Shown here one piece after another: positions 53,739-63,294 of a stretch of 64,000 bases of DNA (the first letter of the stretch is position 1; the number at the start of each line of letters is the position of its first letter). The translations under genes and the position numbers were made by a program. Source of the stretch: Emcibacter nanhaiensis (GTDB lineage: Bacteria; Pseudomonadota; Alphaproteobacteria; Sphingomonadales; Emcibacteraceae). The stretch spans positions 441,501-505,500 of the forward strand of contig NZ_VFIY01000005.1 in NCBI RefSeq assembly GCF_006385175.1, given 5' to 3'. A model generated the notes under the pieces. The model was given only the letters and a program-made list of their open reading frames with translations. It was not told where the DNA came from and did no database searches.

Positions 53739-54881
53739 TCAGCGGTTGCCGGCCACCAGGCCCATGGTCTGGGCCAGCTGCTGGCCGGAAAATGCCGGCT
53801 GCGGCTGCTCGGGCTTTTCTTCCTGGTCCAGGCGGAACATCATCAGCAGGTTGCGCTGCAGCGGATTGAAGTTGTTGTCGGACATCATATAGACAATGGT
53901 TTCACCGGCCTCATTCTGCCGTACCGCCAGGGCTTCCATATTATCGATGTTATAGGGGAACTCCATGCAGGCGATCACTTCGCCCTTCAGTTCGGTGCCT
54001 TCCCGAATGTCGGCGGCCTTGATGTGACGCAGGCGGCTGGCCATACCGCGGGCAAGGGAGAAATGCCGCTCCAGCACCAGGACATCCCCGTCCGGCAGGG
54101 TGGCCATGTCGGTCGGGCGATAAAGGTCCGTCAACTCATAGGTCAGCGGCAGAACCGCGCCGCGGCCGATGATCCAGGCCCGGGCCATGCCGTTGTTGCT
54201 GTTTTCCAGGGCGGCTTCGGAGATGGCCAGCATCCGTCCGTCGGTCAGGGTGGTCAGGGCCTCAATCCCCAGGTTTTTGGGCAGTCCTTCCAGAACCGGG
54301 GACAGATCCGGGGCGAAGGAAATCACCTGGGCGTTTGACTTCAGGACGGAGTCAAAGTTCAGGGTGGAGCTTGCCTGGTAATAACGGAATCGGTGGTCAT
54401 TTTCAAAAGACACCACGAGTCCCCCGCTGTCCACCAGGGTGACGGCTTCAGCATCACTTTCCTTGCCACGATATTGCCGGCCTTTTTCATCTGAAAGCGG
54501 GCTCATTTCGCCATTCTGCAAACCGACAAGATGTCCCTTGTCGTACATCACATTGGCCAGAAACCAGAAGCCACGGTCCGAGACGCCCAGAATCCTGTCG
54601 CCGTCGGGACTGATGACAAAGCCTGAAATGCCGCCGAAAGAGGCGCTGTTGCTGAACAGTTGAACGCCCCCCAGATAGGTGAGGGCGCCGGCTTTGTTTT
54701 CGGAAATATTCTTGTGATTCAAGGGGATAGAGATCGACTTGAGGTCGATTTTCCGGATCTTCTCAGGAACGGGGGTGTCCCCGGCATGGCTAAGGGTCGG
54801 CAAAGTCGTCAGGACGACCGCAAGCCAAAACATCAACTGTCTGGTAAATCCACTGGCCAACATAGTTATAGCTAATCCCAT
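53739..54881 (-). CDS. exported phytase-like (esterase-like) beta-propeller protein
   Basis: 380 residues with an N-terminal signal (FWLAVVLTTLPTLSHA). The body matches the PF13449 'esterase-like activity of phytase' family: SFGGISGFVISPDGDRILGVSDRGFWF, then SDAEAVTLVDSGGLVVSFE, GIEALTTLTDGRMLAISE and NIDNMEALAVRQN. The last includes the repeated E-A acidic motif lining the propeller. Substrate unknown. ATG 54863 is an alternative start. It is convergent with rpmB and divergent from tetR across a region containing a 22-bp palindrome. Confidence 0.8.
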   Translation of the reverse strand: MGLAITMLASGFTRQLMFWLAVVLTTLPTLSHAGDTPVPEKIRKIDLKSISIPLNHKNISENKAGALTYLGGVQLFSNSASFGGISGFVISPDGDRILGVSDRGFWFLANVMYDKGHLVGLQNGEMSPLSDEKGRQYRGKESDAEAVTLVDSGGLVVSFENDHRFRYYQASSTLNFDSVLKSNAQVISFAPDLSPVLEGLPKNLGIEALTTLTDGRMLAISEAALENSNNGMARAWIIGRGAVLPLTYELTDLYRPTDMATLPDGDVLVLERHFSLARGMASRLRHIKAADIREGTELKGEVIACMEFPYNIDNMEALAVRQNEAGETIVYMMSDNNFNPLQRNLLMMFRLDQEEKPEQPQPAFSGQQLAQTMGLVAGNR

Positions 54882-54916
54882 AAAACCGCTAGAAAATCCA
54901 CTTAAATTTCCACGAG

Positions 54917-54938
54917 TTAAGGAAAATCAATTCCTTAA
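54917..54938. promoter_or_regulatory. 22-bp palindrome, candidate TetR operator
   Basis: TTAAGGAA (54917-54924), six bases AATCAA, TTCCTTAA (54931-54938): two perfect 8-bp arms. It lies between the phytase-like gene and tetR, where TetR-family operators usually sit. Confidence 0.6.
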
Positions 54939-55028
54939 AGTTGAATGTTTCCCATAAGATTATGTTAAGATTTTGGTGAAAGACTGGGCGCGGCAAAAAA
55001 AAATGTAATAATATAGAGAAAGCAGCGA

Positions 55029-55670
55029 ATGCAGACTCAATTGGCAAATCATATGGATCCAGAGAGTTTGCCGGCCGGGGGACAGACTGTGCAGGAAAAC
55101 CAGAAGGACCAGACTACGACAGACACGACCGCTGACAGACTTGTTTTGTCGGCGCTGGCACTGATGCGCAAACAGGGCTATCACAAGACGACCCTGGAAG
55201 ACATCGCCGATGATGTCTGCCTGCCGCTGGACAAAGTCACCGACTGTTTTGCAACCAAGGCGGATCTCTGCCTGCAGGTGCTGGACCGCCACAACGAACA
55301 CCTCAGTGAAATTTTTTCCAAAACCGAGGAACAGTCCAATCCCCGCCAGCGCCTGAGCAGCCTGATTGACAGCCTGGTGGACGAAGGGGAAAGCCTGGTG
55401 AAATACGGCTGCCCGATTACCCGCCTGTTCCTCGATCTGAAAAATGAATCACCGGAACTTGAGCAGGCGGCAACGGCATTGGTCAACCGGCGCCTGGAAT
55501 GGATTACCGAGCAGTTTCGTCTCATGAGTTTTGTGGATGAAGCGCCGGATCTGGCCGCCCGCCTGACCGGGGCCCTTTACGGGGTCACCCTGCTGTCTTC
55601 GGCCGCCGGGGATGAAACCATCCTGCGCAACCAGCTCAACCAGCTGAAAAGCTGGATCCGCTCCATGTAG
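55029..55670 (+). CDS. TetR family transcriptional regulator
   Basis: 213 residues. After a polar N-terminal tail of about 35 residues, the helix-turn-helix spans about 36-85: DRLVLSALALMRKQGYHKTTLEDIADDVCLPLDKVTDCFATKADL, where the usual YYHF is replaced by CFAT. The C-terminal part is a helical ligand domain with no close family signature. It is divergent from the phytase-like gene and convergent with cobT. It probably represses the divergent gene and itself through the palindrome at 54917-54938. Confidence 0.87.
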   Translation: MQTQLANHMDPESLPAGGQTVQENQKDQTTTDTTADRLVLSALALMRKQGYHKTTLEDIADDVCLPLDKVTDCFATKADLCLQVLDRHNEHLSEIFSKTEEQSNPRQRLSSLIDSLVDEGESLVKYGCPITRLFLDLKNESPELEQAATALVNRRLEWITEQFRLMSFVDEAPDLAARLTGALYGVTLLSSAAGDETILRNQLNQLKSWIRSM

Positions 55671-55697
55671 ATTCCTTCCCGGAATTACAGAAACCAG

Positions 55698-57557
55698 TTA
55701 GTGAAGTTTTCGCCGGCCCGGCTTGTCATCGAACAGGTCGGCCAGTTGTTCCGTAATGGCGCCGCCGAGTTGTTCCGCATCCATGATGGTGATGGCGTTC
55801 TGGTAATAACGGGTCACGTCATGGCCGATACCGATCGCCAGCAGCTCTACCGTTGATTTCTTCTCGATCCAGTCGATGACCGCCCTCAGGTGGTCCTCCA
55901 GGAAATTGGCGTTGTTGGAAGACAGCGTGCTGTCATCCACCGGGGCGCCGTCGGAAATGACCATCAGGATGCGACGCTCCTCCGGTCGGCCAACCAGCCG
56001 GTTGTGAGCCCACAGCAGGCTTTCGCCGTCGATATTTTCCTTCAGCAGGCCCTCCCGCAACATCAGGCCAAGGTTGGTGTTGGCCCGGCGCCAGGGAGCG
56101 TCGGCAGTCTTGTAGATAATATGCCTCAGGTCGTTGAGCCGACCCGGGTTTTTCGGCTTGTTGTCTTCCAGCCACTGGGTGCGGGACTTGCCGCCTTTCC
56201 AGGCCTTGGTGGTAAAGCCGAGGATCTCCACCTTGACACCGCACCTCTCCAGGGTGCGGGCCAGGATATCGGCGCACATGGCGGCGATGGTGATGGGCCG
56301 GCCGCGCATGGAGCCCGAGTTGTCGATCAGCAGGGTCACGACCGTGTCCTTGAACTCGGTCTCATTTTCCATTTTGAAAGACAGCGGGTGCATCGGATTG
56401 GTGACGACCCGGGTCAGCCGTGCCGTATCGAGAATGCCTTCTTCCAGGTCGAAATCCCAGGACCGCATCTGCTGGGCCATCAGCATGCGCTGCAGCCGGT
56501 TGGCGAGCTTGGTCACCATACCCTGCAGGTGGCTTAACTGCTGGTCCAGGGTTTTGCGAAGATGGATCAGTTCGTCCGGGTCGCACAGTTCCTCAGCGGC
56601 GATGATTTCGTCATATTCGGTGGTATAGACCTTGTAACTGGTGATCGGTCCCTGGCCGGGGTGATTGCTCATGTGGGACCAAGGCACCTCGGACATCTGT
56701 TCCAGGGCCGCTTCGTTCATCAGGTCTTCCAGTTGCTCCGGCGTCAGTTCGGCGCCGGCCTCCGCGCTTGAGCTTTCGTCGGGGCTCTCCCCCTGGTCGC
56801 TCATGTCGGCGGCGGCATCCGAGGACTGTTCGCCCTCGGTATCCTGTTCGTCCTGGTCCTGCTGCTGGTCCTGTTGCTCCTGCTCGTCCTGCTCGCTGTC
56901 CTCCGGCTCCTCGTCCGGATTGAGGTTTTCGGCCAGGCCGAGGTCGGAAATAATCTGGCGACTGACCCGGGCAAAAGCGGCCTGGTCTTCCATGGCCGCC
57001 ATCAGCTGGTCAAGATGCTGGGAGGCCTTTTCCTCGATCAGCGGCCGGAGCGCATTGACGGCTTCCCGGGCTTCCTCGGGCGGTGCCTGGTGGGTCAGTT
57101 TTTCCCGCACCAGAAGATTCATCACATCGCCCAGGGCGGCGTCGTCCAGGTTGCTGGACGCGGTCAGCGAATGATCTTTGTAATATTTGTTGGTCAGGGC
57201 ATCCAGGTTGCCGGCCACGCCTTTCATATGGGTGCTGCCGATGGCTTCGACCCGCGCCTCTTCCATGGCGTCATAGATGGCCCGGGCATCGGGCAGCGTC
57301 GGGGCATTCCTGCGGTGCAGGACGTCGTTATGGAACCTTTTGCGCAGGGCATAGGCGTCGCCGTAACCCCGGGCCAGGGTGACTTCCCCCGCGGGCAGGT
57401 CGTGGCTCACCAGGGGCAGGCGCGCGCTCTCCCCCGGCCGGGCATTTGCCTCCGGGCCGAAGGTCACATCGATTTCGGCATTACCGGCCAGCGCCCGGAC
57501 GGTGGAGGTCACCGCCTGCTTGAATTTTTCTATCTGCCGACCGTTCGATTTGCCCAC
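55698..57557 (-). CDS. cobT: aerobic cobaltochelatase subunit CobT
   Basis: 619 residues. The N-terminal domain (about 1-210) has [38 protein letters not shown] long acidic linker (about 212-285, mostly Glu/Asp/Gln) follows, then the C-terminal von Willebrand A domain with the MIDAS motif [11 protein letters not shown] (about 405). It pairs with the AAA+ subunit CobS; with CobN they insert cobalt into hydrogenobyrinate diamide. cobN is not in the window. The start is a GTG at 57557, 15 bases after cobS. Part of the J-protein-cobS-cobT operon. Confidence 0.95.
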   Translation of the reverse strand: MGKSNGRQIEKFKQAVTSTVRALAGNAEIDVTFGPEANARPGESARLPLVSHDLPAGEVTLARGYGDAYALRKRFHNDVLHRRNAPTLPDARAIYDAMEEARVEAIGSTHMKGVAGNLDALTNKYYKDHSLTASSNLDDAALGDVMNLLVREKLTHQAPPEEAREAVNALRPLIEEKASQHLDQLMAAMEDQAAFARVSRQIISDLGLAENLNPDEEPEDSEQDEQEQQDQQQDQDEQDTEGEQSSDAAADMSDQGESPDESSSAEAGAELTPEQLEDLMNEAALEQMSEVPWSHMSNHPGQGPITSYKVYTTEYDEIIAAEELCDPDELIHLRKTLDQQLSHLQGMVTKLANRLQRMLMAQQMRSWDFDLEEGILDTARLTRVVTNPMHPLSFKMENETEFKDTVVTLLIDNSGSMRGRPITIAAMCADILARTLERCGVKVEILGFTTKAWKGGKSRTQWLEDNKPKNPGRLNDLRHIIYKTADAPWRRANTNLGLMLREGLLKENIDGESLLWAHNRLVGRPEERRILMVISDGAPVDDSTLSSNNANFLEDHLRAVIDWIEKKSTVELLAIGIGHDVTRYYQNAITIMDAEQLGGAITEQLADLFDDKPGRRKLH

Positions 57558-57572
57558 GAGAAAGTCCGCCGG

Positions 57573-58583
57573 TTAATTGACAACCGGTCCGCTGCCGGCG
57601 AGACCCGGAGCGGCCGCTTCCGGCAGTTCCTCGCCAAAGCAGCGCTGGTAATATTCCGCGACCAGGGGACGTTCCATCTCGTCACATTTGTTGAGGAAGG
57701 TCACCCGGAAGGAAAAGGCCGGATCGTTGAAAATGGCGTTGTTTTCCGCCCAGGTCAGCACCGTCCGCGGCGACATAACGGTGGAAATGTCGCCGTTGAT
57801 GAAACCGTTGCGGGTCAGGTCGGCGACCTGGACCATCTGCTTGATCAGCTTCTTGCCGTCGTCGCTGTTGAGCGACGGCATCTTGGCCAGGATGATGTCT
57901 TCTTCCATCTCATGGGCCAGGTAGTTAAGTGTGGACACAATGCTCCAGCGGTCCATCTGCCCCTGGTTGATTTGCTGGGTGCCGTGATAGAGACCGGAGG
58001 TGTCGCCGAGGCCGATGGTATTGGCGGTGGCAAACAGGCGGAACGCCGGATGCGGGCGGATCACCTTGTTCTGGTCCAGCAGGGTCAGCTTGCCGGACAC
58101 TTCCAGGATACGCTGGATCACAAACATCACGTCCGGGCGCCCGGCGTCATATTCGTCGAATACCAGGGCGGTCGGATGCTGCAGGGCCCAGGGCAGGATC
58201 CCTTCCTGGAATTCCGTAACCTGTACCCCGTCCTTGAGCACGATGGCGTCCTTGCCCACCAGGTCGATACGGCTGATGTGACTGTCCAGGTTGATCCGGA
58301 TACAGGGCCAGTTGAGGCGCGCGGCGACCTGTTCGATATGGGTGGACTTCCCGGTACCGTGGTAACCCTGGATCATCACCCGGCGGTTATAGGCAAAGCC
58401 AGCTAGGATGGCGAGGGTGGTGTCATGGTCGAAAATATAATTTTCATCCAGATCAGGGACGTGCTCGTCCGTCTCGGCAAAGGCCGGCACTTCCATGTCG
58501 CTGTCGATGCCAAAAACCTGTCGAACGTTGACCTTGATATCGGGGAGGTCTGTGTAACTTTGTTCGGATCCTGAAACTGTCAT
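57573..58583 (-). CDS. cobS: aerobic cobaltochelatase subunit CobS (AAA+ ATPase)
   Basis: 336 residues. The MoxR-type AAA+ protein has Walker [19 protein letters not shown] (about 95), Walker [10 protein letters not shown] (about 160), sensor region [19 protein letters not shown], and arginine-containing [10 protein letters not shown]. The N-terminal [13 protein letters not shown] is CobS-specific. Forms a hexamer with CobT. Its ATG overlaps the stop of the upstream J-domain gene (ATGA), so translation is coupled. Confidence 0.96.
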   Translation of the reverse strand: MTVSGSEQSYTDLPDIKVNVRQVFGIDSDMEVPAFAETDEHVPDLDENYIFDHDTTLAILAGFAYNRRVMIQGYHGTGKSTHIEQVAARLNWPCIRINLDSHISRIDLVGKDAIVLKDGVQVTEFQEGILPWALQHPTALVFDEYDAGRPDVMFVIQRILEVSGKLTLLDQNKVIRPHPAFRLFATANTIGLGDTSGLYHGTQQINQGQMDRWSIVSTLNYLAHEMEEDIILAKMPSLNSDDGKKLIKQMVQVADLTRNGFINGDISTVMSPRTVLTWAENNAIFNDPAFSFRVTFLNKCDEMERPLVAEYYQRCFGEELPEAAAPGLAGSGPVVN

Positions 58584-59179
58584 TCTGAACTTCCTGATTT
58601 GAGGCTGGTCATATGATGGTAGGCGTTGACGATTTCCTTGAATTTCTCCTCGGCGGACTCGTCATTGCTGTTCACATCCGGATGATACCGCTTTACCAGC
58701 TTTTTGTATGCATTCTTTATGTCGGTGATCGAAGCCGATTCGTCAAGGCCGAGGACAGCCAATTGGCGCATATCTTCGGCGCGATAAGTGCTTTTTCCCG
58801 GATCTGGCGCAGATTTTTCCGTAAAACGGCCGGCAAAGCCCGCCAGGTCTTCGAAAATGCCCAAATCATCGCGGAGGCCGTCCATTCCCATCGCGCCCAT
58901 CGCGCGCGCGCCCATGCGCCAGGTTGGCCGGTGCCAGGTCTGGCTTGAGCGCTGCCAGGCGTGGATCTGGTCCTGGTCCATGTCGGCGAAGAAATCCCAG
59001 TTCTTGTTATAGTCCCGCACATGGTCCTTGCAGAACCAGTAATAATCGTTGAGCCGGTCCCGGGATTTGGGCGCGCGATGCTGGCCTTCCGCGCTGCACT
59101 CGGGGTGATCGCAGCAGCGGCTGTCCTTCTTTTGTCCCAAGTCGAGGCCGGGATGGGGGCGGGCTGTGTTGTCAGTCAT
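58580..59179 (-). CDS. J-domain protein with N-terminal Cys/His-rich domain
   Basis: About 199 residues. A C-terminal J domain (about 140-195) carries HPD in [12 protein letters not shown]. The N-terminal part has [20 protein letters not shown] and [20 protein letters not shown], where Cys and His residues could form a zinc site. It lacks the Gly/Phe region and zinc centre of DnaJ and is a dedicated co-chaperone. Its overlap with cobS suggests a link to chelatase assembly, though this pairing is also just a widely conserved gene order. I chose ATG 59179; the frame extends 27 bases upstream to a TTG. Divergent from bolA. Confidence 0.85.
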   Translation of the reverse strand: MTDNTARPHPGLDLGQKKDSRCCDHPECSAEGQHRAPKSRDRLNDYYWFCKDHVRDYNKNWDFFADMDQDQIHAWQRSSQTWHRPTWRMGARAMGAMGMDGLRDDLGIFEDLAGFAGRFTEKSAPDPGKSTYRAEDMRQLAVLGLDESASITDIKNAYKKLVKRYHPDVNSNDESAEEKFKEIVNAYHHMTSLKSGSSE

Positions 59180-59287
59180 ACGTAATAAATATATCGCTGC
59201 GGGCAAATTTCAAAATTTATCTTCATCAAGGCTTGAATAAGAAGCGTTTCCGGCGCACATAGAAGGAAGCGAAAGGGACAAATAAAC

Positions 59288-59560
59288 ATGAAAGTTGCAG
59301 CCTCCATCAGGGAAAAACTGACCCGGGAACTAGCCCCGGCCAAACTTGATGTCATCGACCAGTCCTGTAATCATGCCGGTCACAGCGGCACGCGGCCGGA
59401 GGGGGAAACCCATTTCCATGTGGTTGCCGTGGCCGCCGCCTTTGACGGGCTGAACCGGGTCGCGCGCCAGCGGCTGGTTTATAAGATCCTGGCTGACGAG
59501 CTGGCCGGCCCTGTTCACGCCCTTTCCCTGGACCTCAAAAGTCCGGCCGAGGCATCCTGA
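59288..59560 (+). CDS. bolA: BolA family protein
   Basis: 90 residues. It has the BolA fold with ETHFHVVAVAAAFDGLNRVARQRLVYKILADEL, including the conserved F-x-G-x-x-x-x-x-R-x-x-x-V region and the C-terminal VHALSLDLKSPAE. The HSGTRPEGETHFH loop supplies the likely Fe-S-sharing histidine with monothiol glutaredoxins. It is involved in iron-sulfur handling. AAAGGGACAAATAAAC precedes the ATG. Divergent from the J-protein-cobST operon, a common alphaproteobacterial arrangement. Confidence 0.92.
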   Translation: MKVAASIREKLTRELAPAKLDVIDQSCNHAGHSGTRPEGETHFHVVAVAAAFDGLNRVARQRLVYKILADELAGPVHALSLDLKSPAEAS

Positions 59561-59664
59561 AGAAAAATTTAATATACCCAACGGCCTTGTTTTTATTTGT
59601 TTTTTATATCGTTTGGTGATATTGAAATTTTATACAATCATCTGGATCCTGGTGTTCAAGAGGT

Positions 59665-59765
59665 GGGAACGGGGCTCAGGCAGTTAAGGCAGAGCCGGGA
59701 TTATATGGAGGATTGTTCCTGTGTGGTAACAGGTTTGTGTGGTAACGACAATAAAGCCCCGTCCC
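59665..59765. repeat. structured convergent intergenic element with repeated loops
   Basis: The ends pair over 11 bp with one bulge (GGGAACGGGGCT at 59665-59676; AGCCCCGTCCC at 59755-59765). Inside, ATTGT (59712-59716) pairs with ACAAT (59748-59752) around a hairpin CCTGT-GTGGTA-ACAGG (59718-59733). TGTGTGGTAAC occurs twice (59720-59730 and 59736-59746), 16 bases apart. It lies between the convergent bolA and AEC genes. No T-run follows on either strand, so it is not an ordinary terminator. Confidence 0.45.
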
Positions 59766-59782
59766 AATCTTTCCGAATTTTT

Positions 59783-60658
59783 CTACAACATGTACGTCAG
59801 CAGCAGCGGTACCGTCACCACTGAAATCAGGGTGGAGAAGAAGACCAGTGCGGCTACTTCCTGGGGGTTGCGGTTATACTGGGCGGCCAGCAGGTAACTG
59901 AGAACGGCCACCGGCATGCTGCTCTGCAGGATCAGGACATTCCTTTCCAGACCGGTAAAGCCAAACGCCATGGCCACCAGCAGGCCGATGCCGGTGCCAA
60001 GTGCGATCTTGAACACGGACAAGGCGATCAGCTGGCCGGAATTTTCCACTTTCAGGCGGGCGAGCGAGGCGCCGAGGGTGAGCAGCATCAGCGGGATGGT
60101 CAAGCCGCCGAGAAGCTCCGACGTATTGCTTAGCCACCCGGGTGGCGTCGTGCCGCTCAGGATGAAATAGAGCGCAAGGCCGAGGCCCCAGAAAAGGCTG
60201 ATCCGGGTCAGGCTGGCCGCGCTCATTTTGCCGTGACTGATAAACAGGGCGACCGTCAGCTGAAACACAGAGGACATGGCCATAAAGATTACGCCCAGCC
60301 CCAGTCCGGCTTCGCCAAAGGCAAACAGGCACAGGGGCAGCCCGATGTTGCCGCTGTTGGTGGAATAGAGGGCAATGATATAGCCCCGTCCGGGCAGGCG
60401 CAGCAGGTAGGTGGCGAGCGCGCTTGCCAGCAGCATGAAAAGGATCACGATAAGCGACGCAATCGTGAATACACCCGAATCCAGAAGGTCGCTGCCAAGT
60501 CCGATCAGGCCGTTAAACACCAGCGCCGGCGTTCCGACATTCATGTTGAGTTTGGTGATAAAATCCGATGGAAACTCCTGTCCCCGTTTGACCCAGCCAT
60601 ATCCGATCATGGTGATCAGGAAGACGGGGGCGGTGACGGCGAAAAGTTCGGCAAACAT
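59783..60658 (-). CDS. AEC family (auxin efflux carrier-like) transporter
   Basis: 291 residues with about ten membrane helices. FAELFAVTAPVFLITMIGYGWVKRG and FITKLNMNVGTPALVFNGLI are the AEC start. YSTNSGNIGLPLCLFAFGEAGLGLGVIFM holds the family NxGNxGLP motif, and LTIPLMLLTLGASLARL is another conserved block. Bacterial members export or import organic acids such as malonate or malate. Its ATG overlaps the LysR stop (TGATG), so the two are one unit. Confidence 0.9.
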   Translation of the reverse strand: MFAELFAVTAPVFLITMIGYGWVKRGQEFPSDFITKLNMNVGTPALVFNGLIGLGSDLLDSGVFTIASLIVILFMLLASALATYLLRLPGRGYIIALYSTNSGNIGLPLCLFAFGEAGLGLGVIFMAMSSVFQLTVALFISHGKMSAASLTRISLFWGLGLALYFILSGTTPPGWLSNTSELLGGLTIPLMLLTLGASLARLKVENSGQLIALSVFKIALGTGIGLLVAMAFGFTGLERNVLILQSSMPVAVLSYLLAAQYNRNPQEVAALVFFSTLISVVTVPLLLTYML

Positions 60659-61551
60659 CAGGGGTTACCTTTATAGGCCAGATCGGGGAGCTGGCTTTTT
60701 GCATACATACTGAACCGGCTGAGCAGGCCTTCCCTTTCCGGACTCAGATGATGGGCGGTCCAGATCAGGCCGATCTGTCTTTCGAAGTCATATCCCTCCA
60801 TGGGCAGGCGCGCAACCCCTTCCATGGTATATTGGTCGGGCATGGTGGTGAAGCCGATGCCGGCCGCCACCATCATCAGGGCCCGTTCATCCTGCGGGGT
60901 GCGATAAACCAGGCGCGGCCGTACATTATGGTCGGTAAAGAAACGGCTGGTCTCGCTCAGGATTTCGCAACGGGACCGCACGATGGTCGGGGCGTCGGCC
61001 AGATCGCGGGGCTGGATGATATCCTTTTCCGCCAGCGGGTGGTGGGCCGGGATGGCCAGGGAATAGCGGTCCCGATACAGCGGCACGGTCTTGCCCTTCT
61101 GTCCGGGGCGCAGGATGGTGAGGGCGATATCCACCTGGCCGGAATCGAGCCGGTTGAGGATTTCCTGTTCGGTGCCTTCGAACAGCTCGACCACCAGCCC
61201 GCCTTCCTCCCGCAGATAGGGCTGCAGCAGGCTTTGCGCGGTTTCCGCCGGGATGGTCATCAGTACCCCGAGCCTGAGGATCTTGGGGTTGTCGGTGTCG
61301 CCCATTTCCGCCTCGGCCAAGCTGACCTGGTGCAGGATCGCCTTGGCCCGGTCGACAAAGCGGCTGCCGCTTTCGGTCAGGAACACCCGCTTGCTGGAAC
61401 GGTCGAACAGCTTGGTGTCCAGCGCCGCTTCCAGTTTCTGAATCCCGGCCGACAGGGTCGGCTGGGTGACATAGACCCGTTCCGCCGCCTTGGTGAAGCT
61501 GCCGGTTTCCACCACGGCCAGGAAATATCGGAGCTGGTAGAGTTCAATCAT
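60658..61551 (-). CDS. LysR family transcriptional regulator
   Basis: 297 residues. The helix-turn-helix MIELYQLRYFLAVVETGSFTKAAERVYVTQPTLSAGIQKLE spans residues 1-41, followed by the linker helix and a two-lobe effector domain (about 90-290). I chose ATG 61551 because the LysR domain begins there; the longer frame is not conserved. It is followed by the AEC transporter in an overlapping arrangement and is divergent from liuB. The ligand may be a carboxylic or acyl compound linked to either side. Confidence 0.92.
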   Translation of the reverse strand: MIELYQLRYFLAVVETGSFTKAAERVYVTQPTLSAGIQKLEAALDTKLFDRSSKRVFLTESGSRFVDRAKAILHQVSLAEAEMGDTDNPKILRLGVLMTIPAETAQSLLQPYLREEGGLVVELFEGTEQEILNRLDSGQVDIALTILRPGQKGKTVPLYRDRYSLAIPAHHPLAEKDIIQPRDLADAPTIVRSRCEILSETSRFFTDHNVRPRLVYRTPQDERALMMVAAGIGFTTMPDQYTMEGVARLPMEGYDFERQIGLIWTAHHLSPEREGLLSRFSMYAKSQLPDLAYKGNP

Positions 61552-61583
61552 TCTCGATGTCCTTGGTGCTTCGCGACAGAATA

Positions 61584-61598
61584 ATAGAAAACTTCTAT
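61584..61598. promoter_or_regulatory. candidate LysR box (T-N11-A palindrome)
   Basis: ATAGAA-AAC-TTCTAT is a perfect 6-3-6 palindrome containing T-N11-A, the LysR-box pattern. It is 33 bases upstream of the lysR start. A further half-site TTCTAT lies at 61624-61629, nearer to liuB. Confidence 0.6.
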
Positions 61599-61683
61599 CA
61601 CACAAATAAATATTAGTGATTTTTTCTATGGTTTGACTTTTGCTACACTGCCCACGTCACAACAAATCGTCAGGAAATAACGA

Positions 61684-63291
61684 ATGACCCAGTTAAAATC
61701 TGATCTGGATGTCAACGGTGCAGACTTTGCGGCCAACCGGGAGGCCATGCAGGCAATCGTCGACGACCTGAAAGATAAAATTTCCCAAATTGAACAGGGC
61801 GGCGGTGAACGCGCCCGTGACCGGCACCTGAGCCGCGGCAAGCTTCTGCCCCGCGACCGGGTGAACCGGCTTCTGGACCGGGGTTCTCCGTTCCTGGAGC
61901 TGTCGCAGCTTGCCGCCTATGATGTCTATGACGACAATATTCCTGCCGCCGGGGTTATTGCCGGCATCGGCCGTGTCGCCGGTCGGGAATGCATGATTGT
62001 CTGCAATGACGCCACCGTGAAGGGCGGCACCTATTTTCCACTGACCGTGAAAAAGCACCTGCGCGCCCAGGAAATCGCCGAACAGAACAATTTGCCGTGT
62101 ATCTATCTGGTGGACAGCGGCGGCGCCAACCTGCCGAACCAGGACGAGGTGTTCCCTGACAAACTGCATTTCGGCCGTATTTTCTATAACCAGGCCAATA
62201 TGTCGGCCAGGGGCATTCCGCAGATTGCGGTGGTCATGGGCTCCTGTACTGCCGGCGGCGCTTATGTGCCGGCCATGAGTGACGAGAGCATCATCGTCAA
62301 GGAACAGGGCACCATCTTCCTCGCCGGTCCGCCGCTGGTCAAGGCGGCCACCGGGGAAGAGGTCTCCGCCGAAGACCTCGGCGGCGGCGATGTGCATACC
62401 CGCATTTCCGGCGTGGCCGACCATCTGGCCCAGGACGACAATGACGCGCTGGAGATTGCCCGGCGCACCGTGTCCCACCTGAACCGGGTCAAACCGCAGC
62501 AGCTGGAGCTGCGCGACATCCGCGACCCGGCCTATGATCCGAAAGAGATTTACGGCGTGGTGCCGGCGGACCCGAAAGTCCCCTATGACGTGCGCGAAGT
62601 GATCGCCCGTATCGTCGACGGCAGTGACTTTGATGAATTCAAGAAACGCTATGGCACCACCCTGGTGTGCGGCTTCGCCCATATTTACGGTATGCCGGTC
62701 GGCATCGTTGCCAACAACGGCGTCTTGTTCTCCGAATCCGCGCTCAAGGGCGCCCATTTTGTCGAGCTGTGCAGCCAGCGCGGCATTCCGCTGGTGTTCC
62801 TGCAGAATATCACCGGCTTTATGGTCGGCCGCAAATATGAATCCGGCGGTATCGCCAAGGACGGCGCCAAGATGGTGACCGCGGTGTCCTGCGCCCAGGT
62901 GCCGAAATTCACCGTGATCATCGGTGGCTCCTTCGGGGCCGGCAACTACGGCATGTGCGGCCGGGCCTATAATCCGCGCTTCCTGTGGATGTGGCCCAAT
63001 GCCCGCATTTCCGTGATGGGCGGCGAACAGGCGGCCGGCGTGCTGGCGACCGTCAAGCGCGACGGCATGGAACGGGCCGGCCAGAGCTGGTCGGCCGAAG
63101 AGGAGGAAGAATTCCGCAAACCGATCATGGAGCAGTATGAAAAGCAGGGGCATCCCTATTATGCCTCCGCCCGGCTGTGGGATGACGGGGTGATTGATCC
63201 CGCCGACACCCGCCGGGTCCTGGGCCTGGGCCTCAGCGCCAGCCTCAACGCCCCGATCGAGAAAACAGACTTTGGCATATTCAGGATGTAA
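61684..63291 (+). CDS. liuB: methylcrotonyl-CoA carboxylase, carboxyltransferase (beta) subunit
   Basis: 535 residues, the MCC-beta length. The biotin-dependent carboxyltransferase has [23 protein letters not shown]-type N-terminal sequence ([17 protein letters not shown]), [33 protein letters not shown] (acyl-CoA oxyanion loop) and [21 protein letters not shown] (second oxyanion loop), closer to MCC and geranyl-CoA carboxylase than to propionyl-CoA carboxylase. AGGAAATAACG precedes the ATG. The next gene is an enoyl-CoA hydratase, the usual liuB-liuC order of leucine catabolism; the biotinylated alpha subunit would be beyond the window. Confidence 0.92.
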   Translation: MTQLKSDLDVNGADFAANREAMQAIVDDLKDKISQIEQGGGERARDRHLSRGKLLPRDRVNRLLDRGSPFLELSQLAAYDVYDDNIPAAGVIAGIGRVAGRECMIVCNDATVKGGTYFPLTVKKHLRAQEIAEQNNLPCIYLVDSGGANLPNQDEVFPDKLHFGRIFYNQANMSARGIPQIAVVMGSCTAGGAYVPAMSDESIIVKEQGTIFLAGPPLVKAATGEEVSAEDLGGGDVHTRISGVADHLAQDDNDALEIARRTVSHLNRVKPQQLELRDIRDPAYDPKEIYGVVPADPKVPYDVREVIARIVDGSDFDEFKKRYGTTLVCGFAHIYGMPVGIVANNGVLFSESALKGAHFVELCSQRGIPLVFLQNITGFMVGRKYESGGIAKDGAKMVTAVSCAQVPKFTVIIGGSFGAGNYGMCGRAYNPRFLWMWPNARISVMGGEQAAGVLATVKRDGMERAGQSWSAEEEEEFRKPIMEQYEKQGHPYYASARLWDDGVIDPADTRRVLGLGLSASLNAPIEKTDFGIFRM

Positions 63292-63294
63292 GCC

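Noticed and set aside
56810-56920. Repetitive CTGCTGGTC-like stretch
   Set aside because: It encodes the acidic Glu/Asp/Gln linker of CobT on the minus strand; ordinary for this protein.
59597-59824. 75-codon plus-strand frame after bolA
   Set aside because: Runs into the antisense of the AEC gene, lacks a ribosome site and covers the folded element at 59665-59765.
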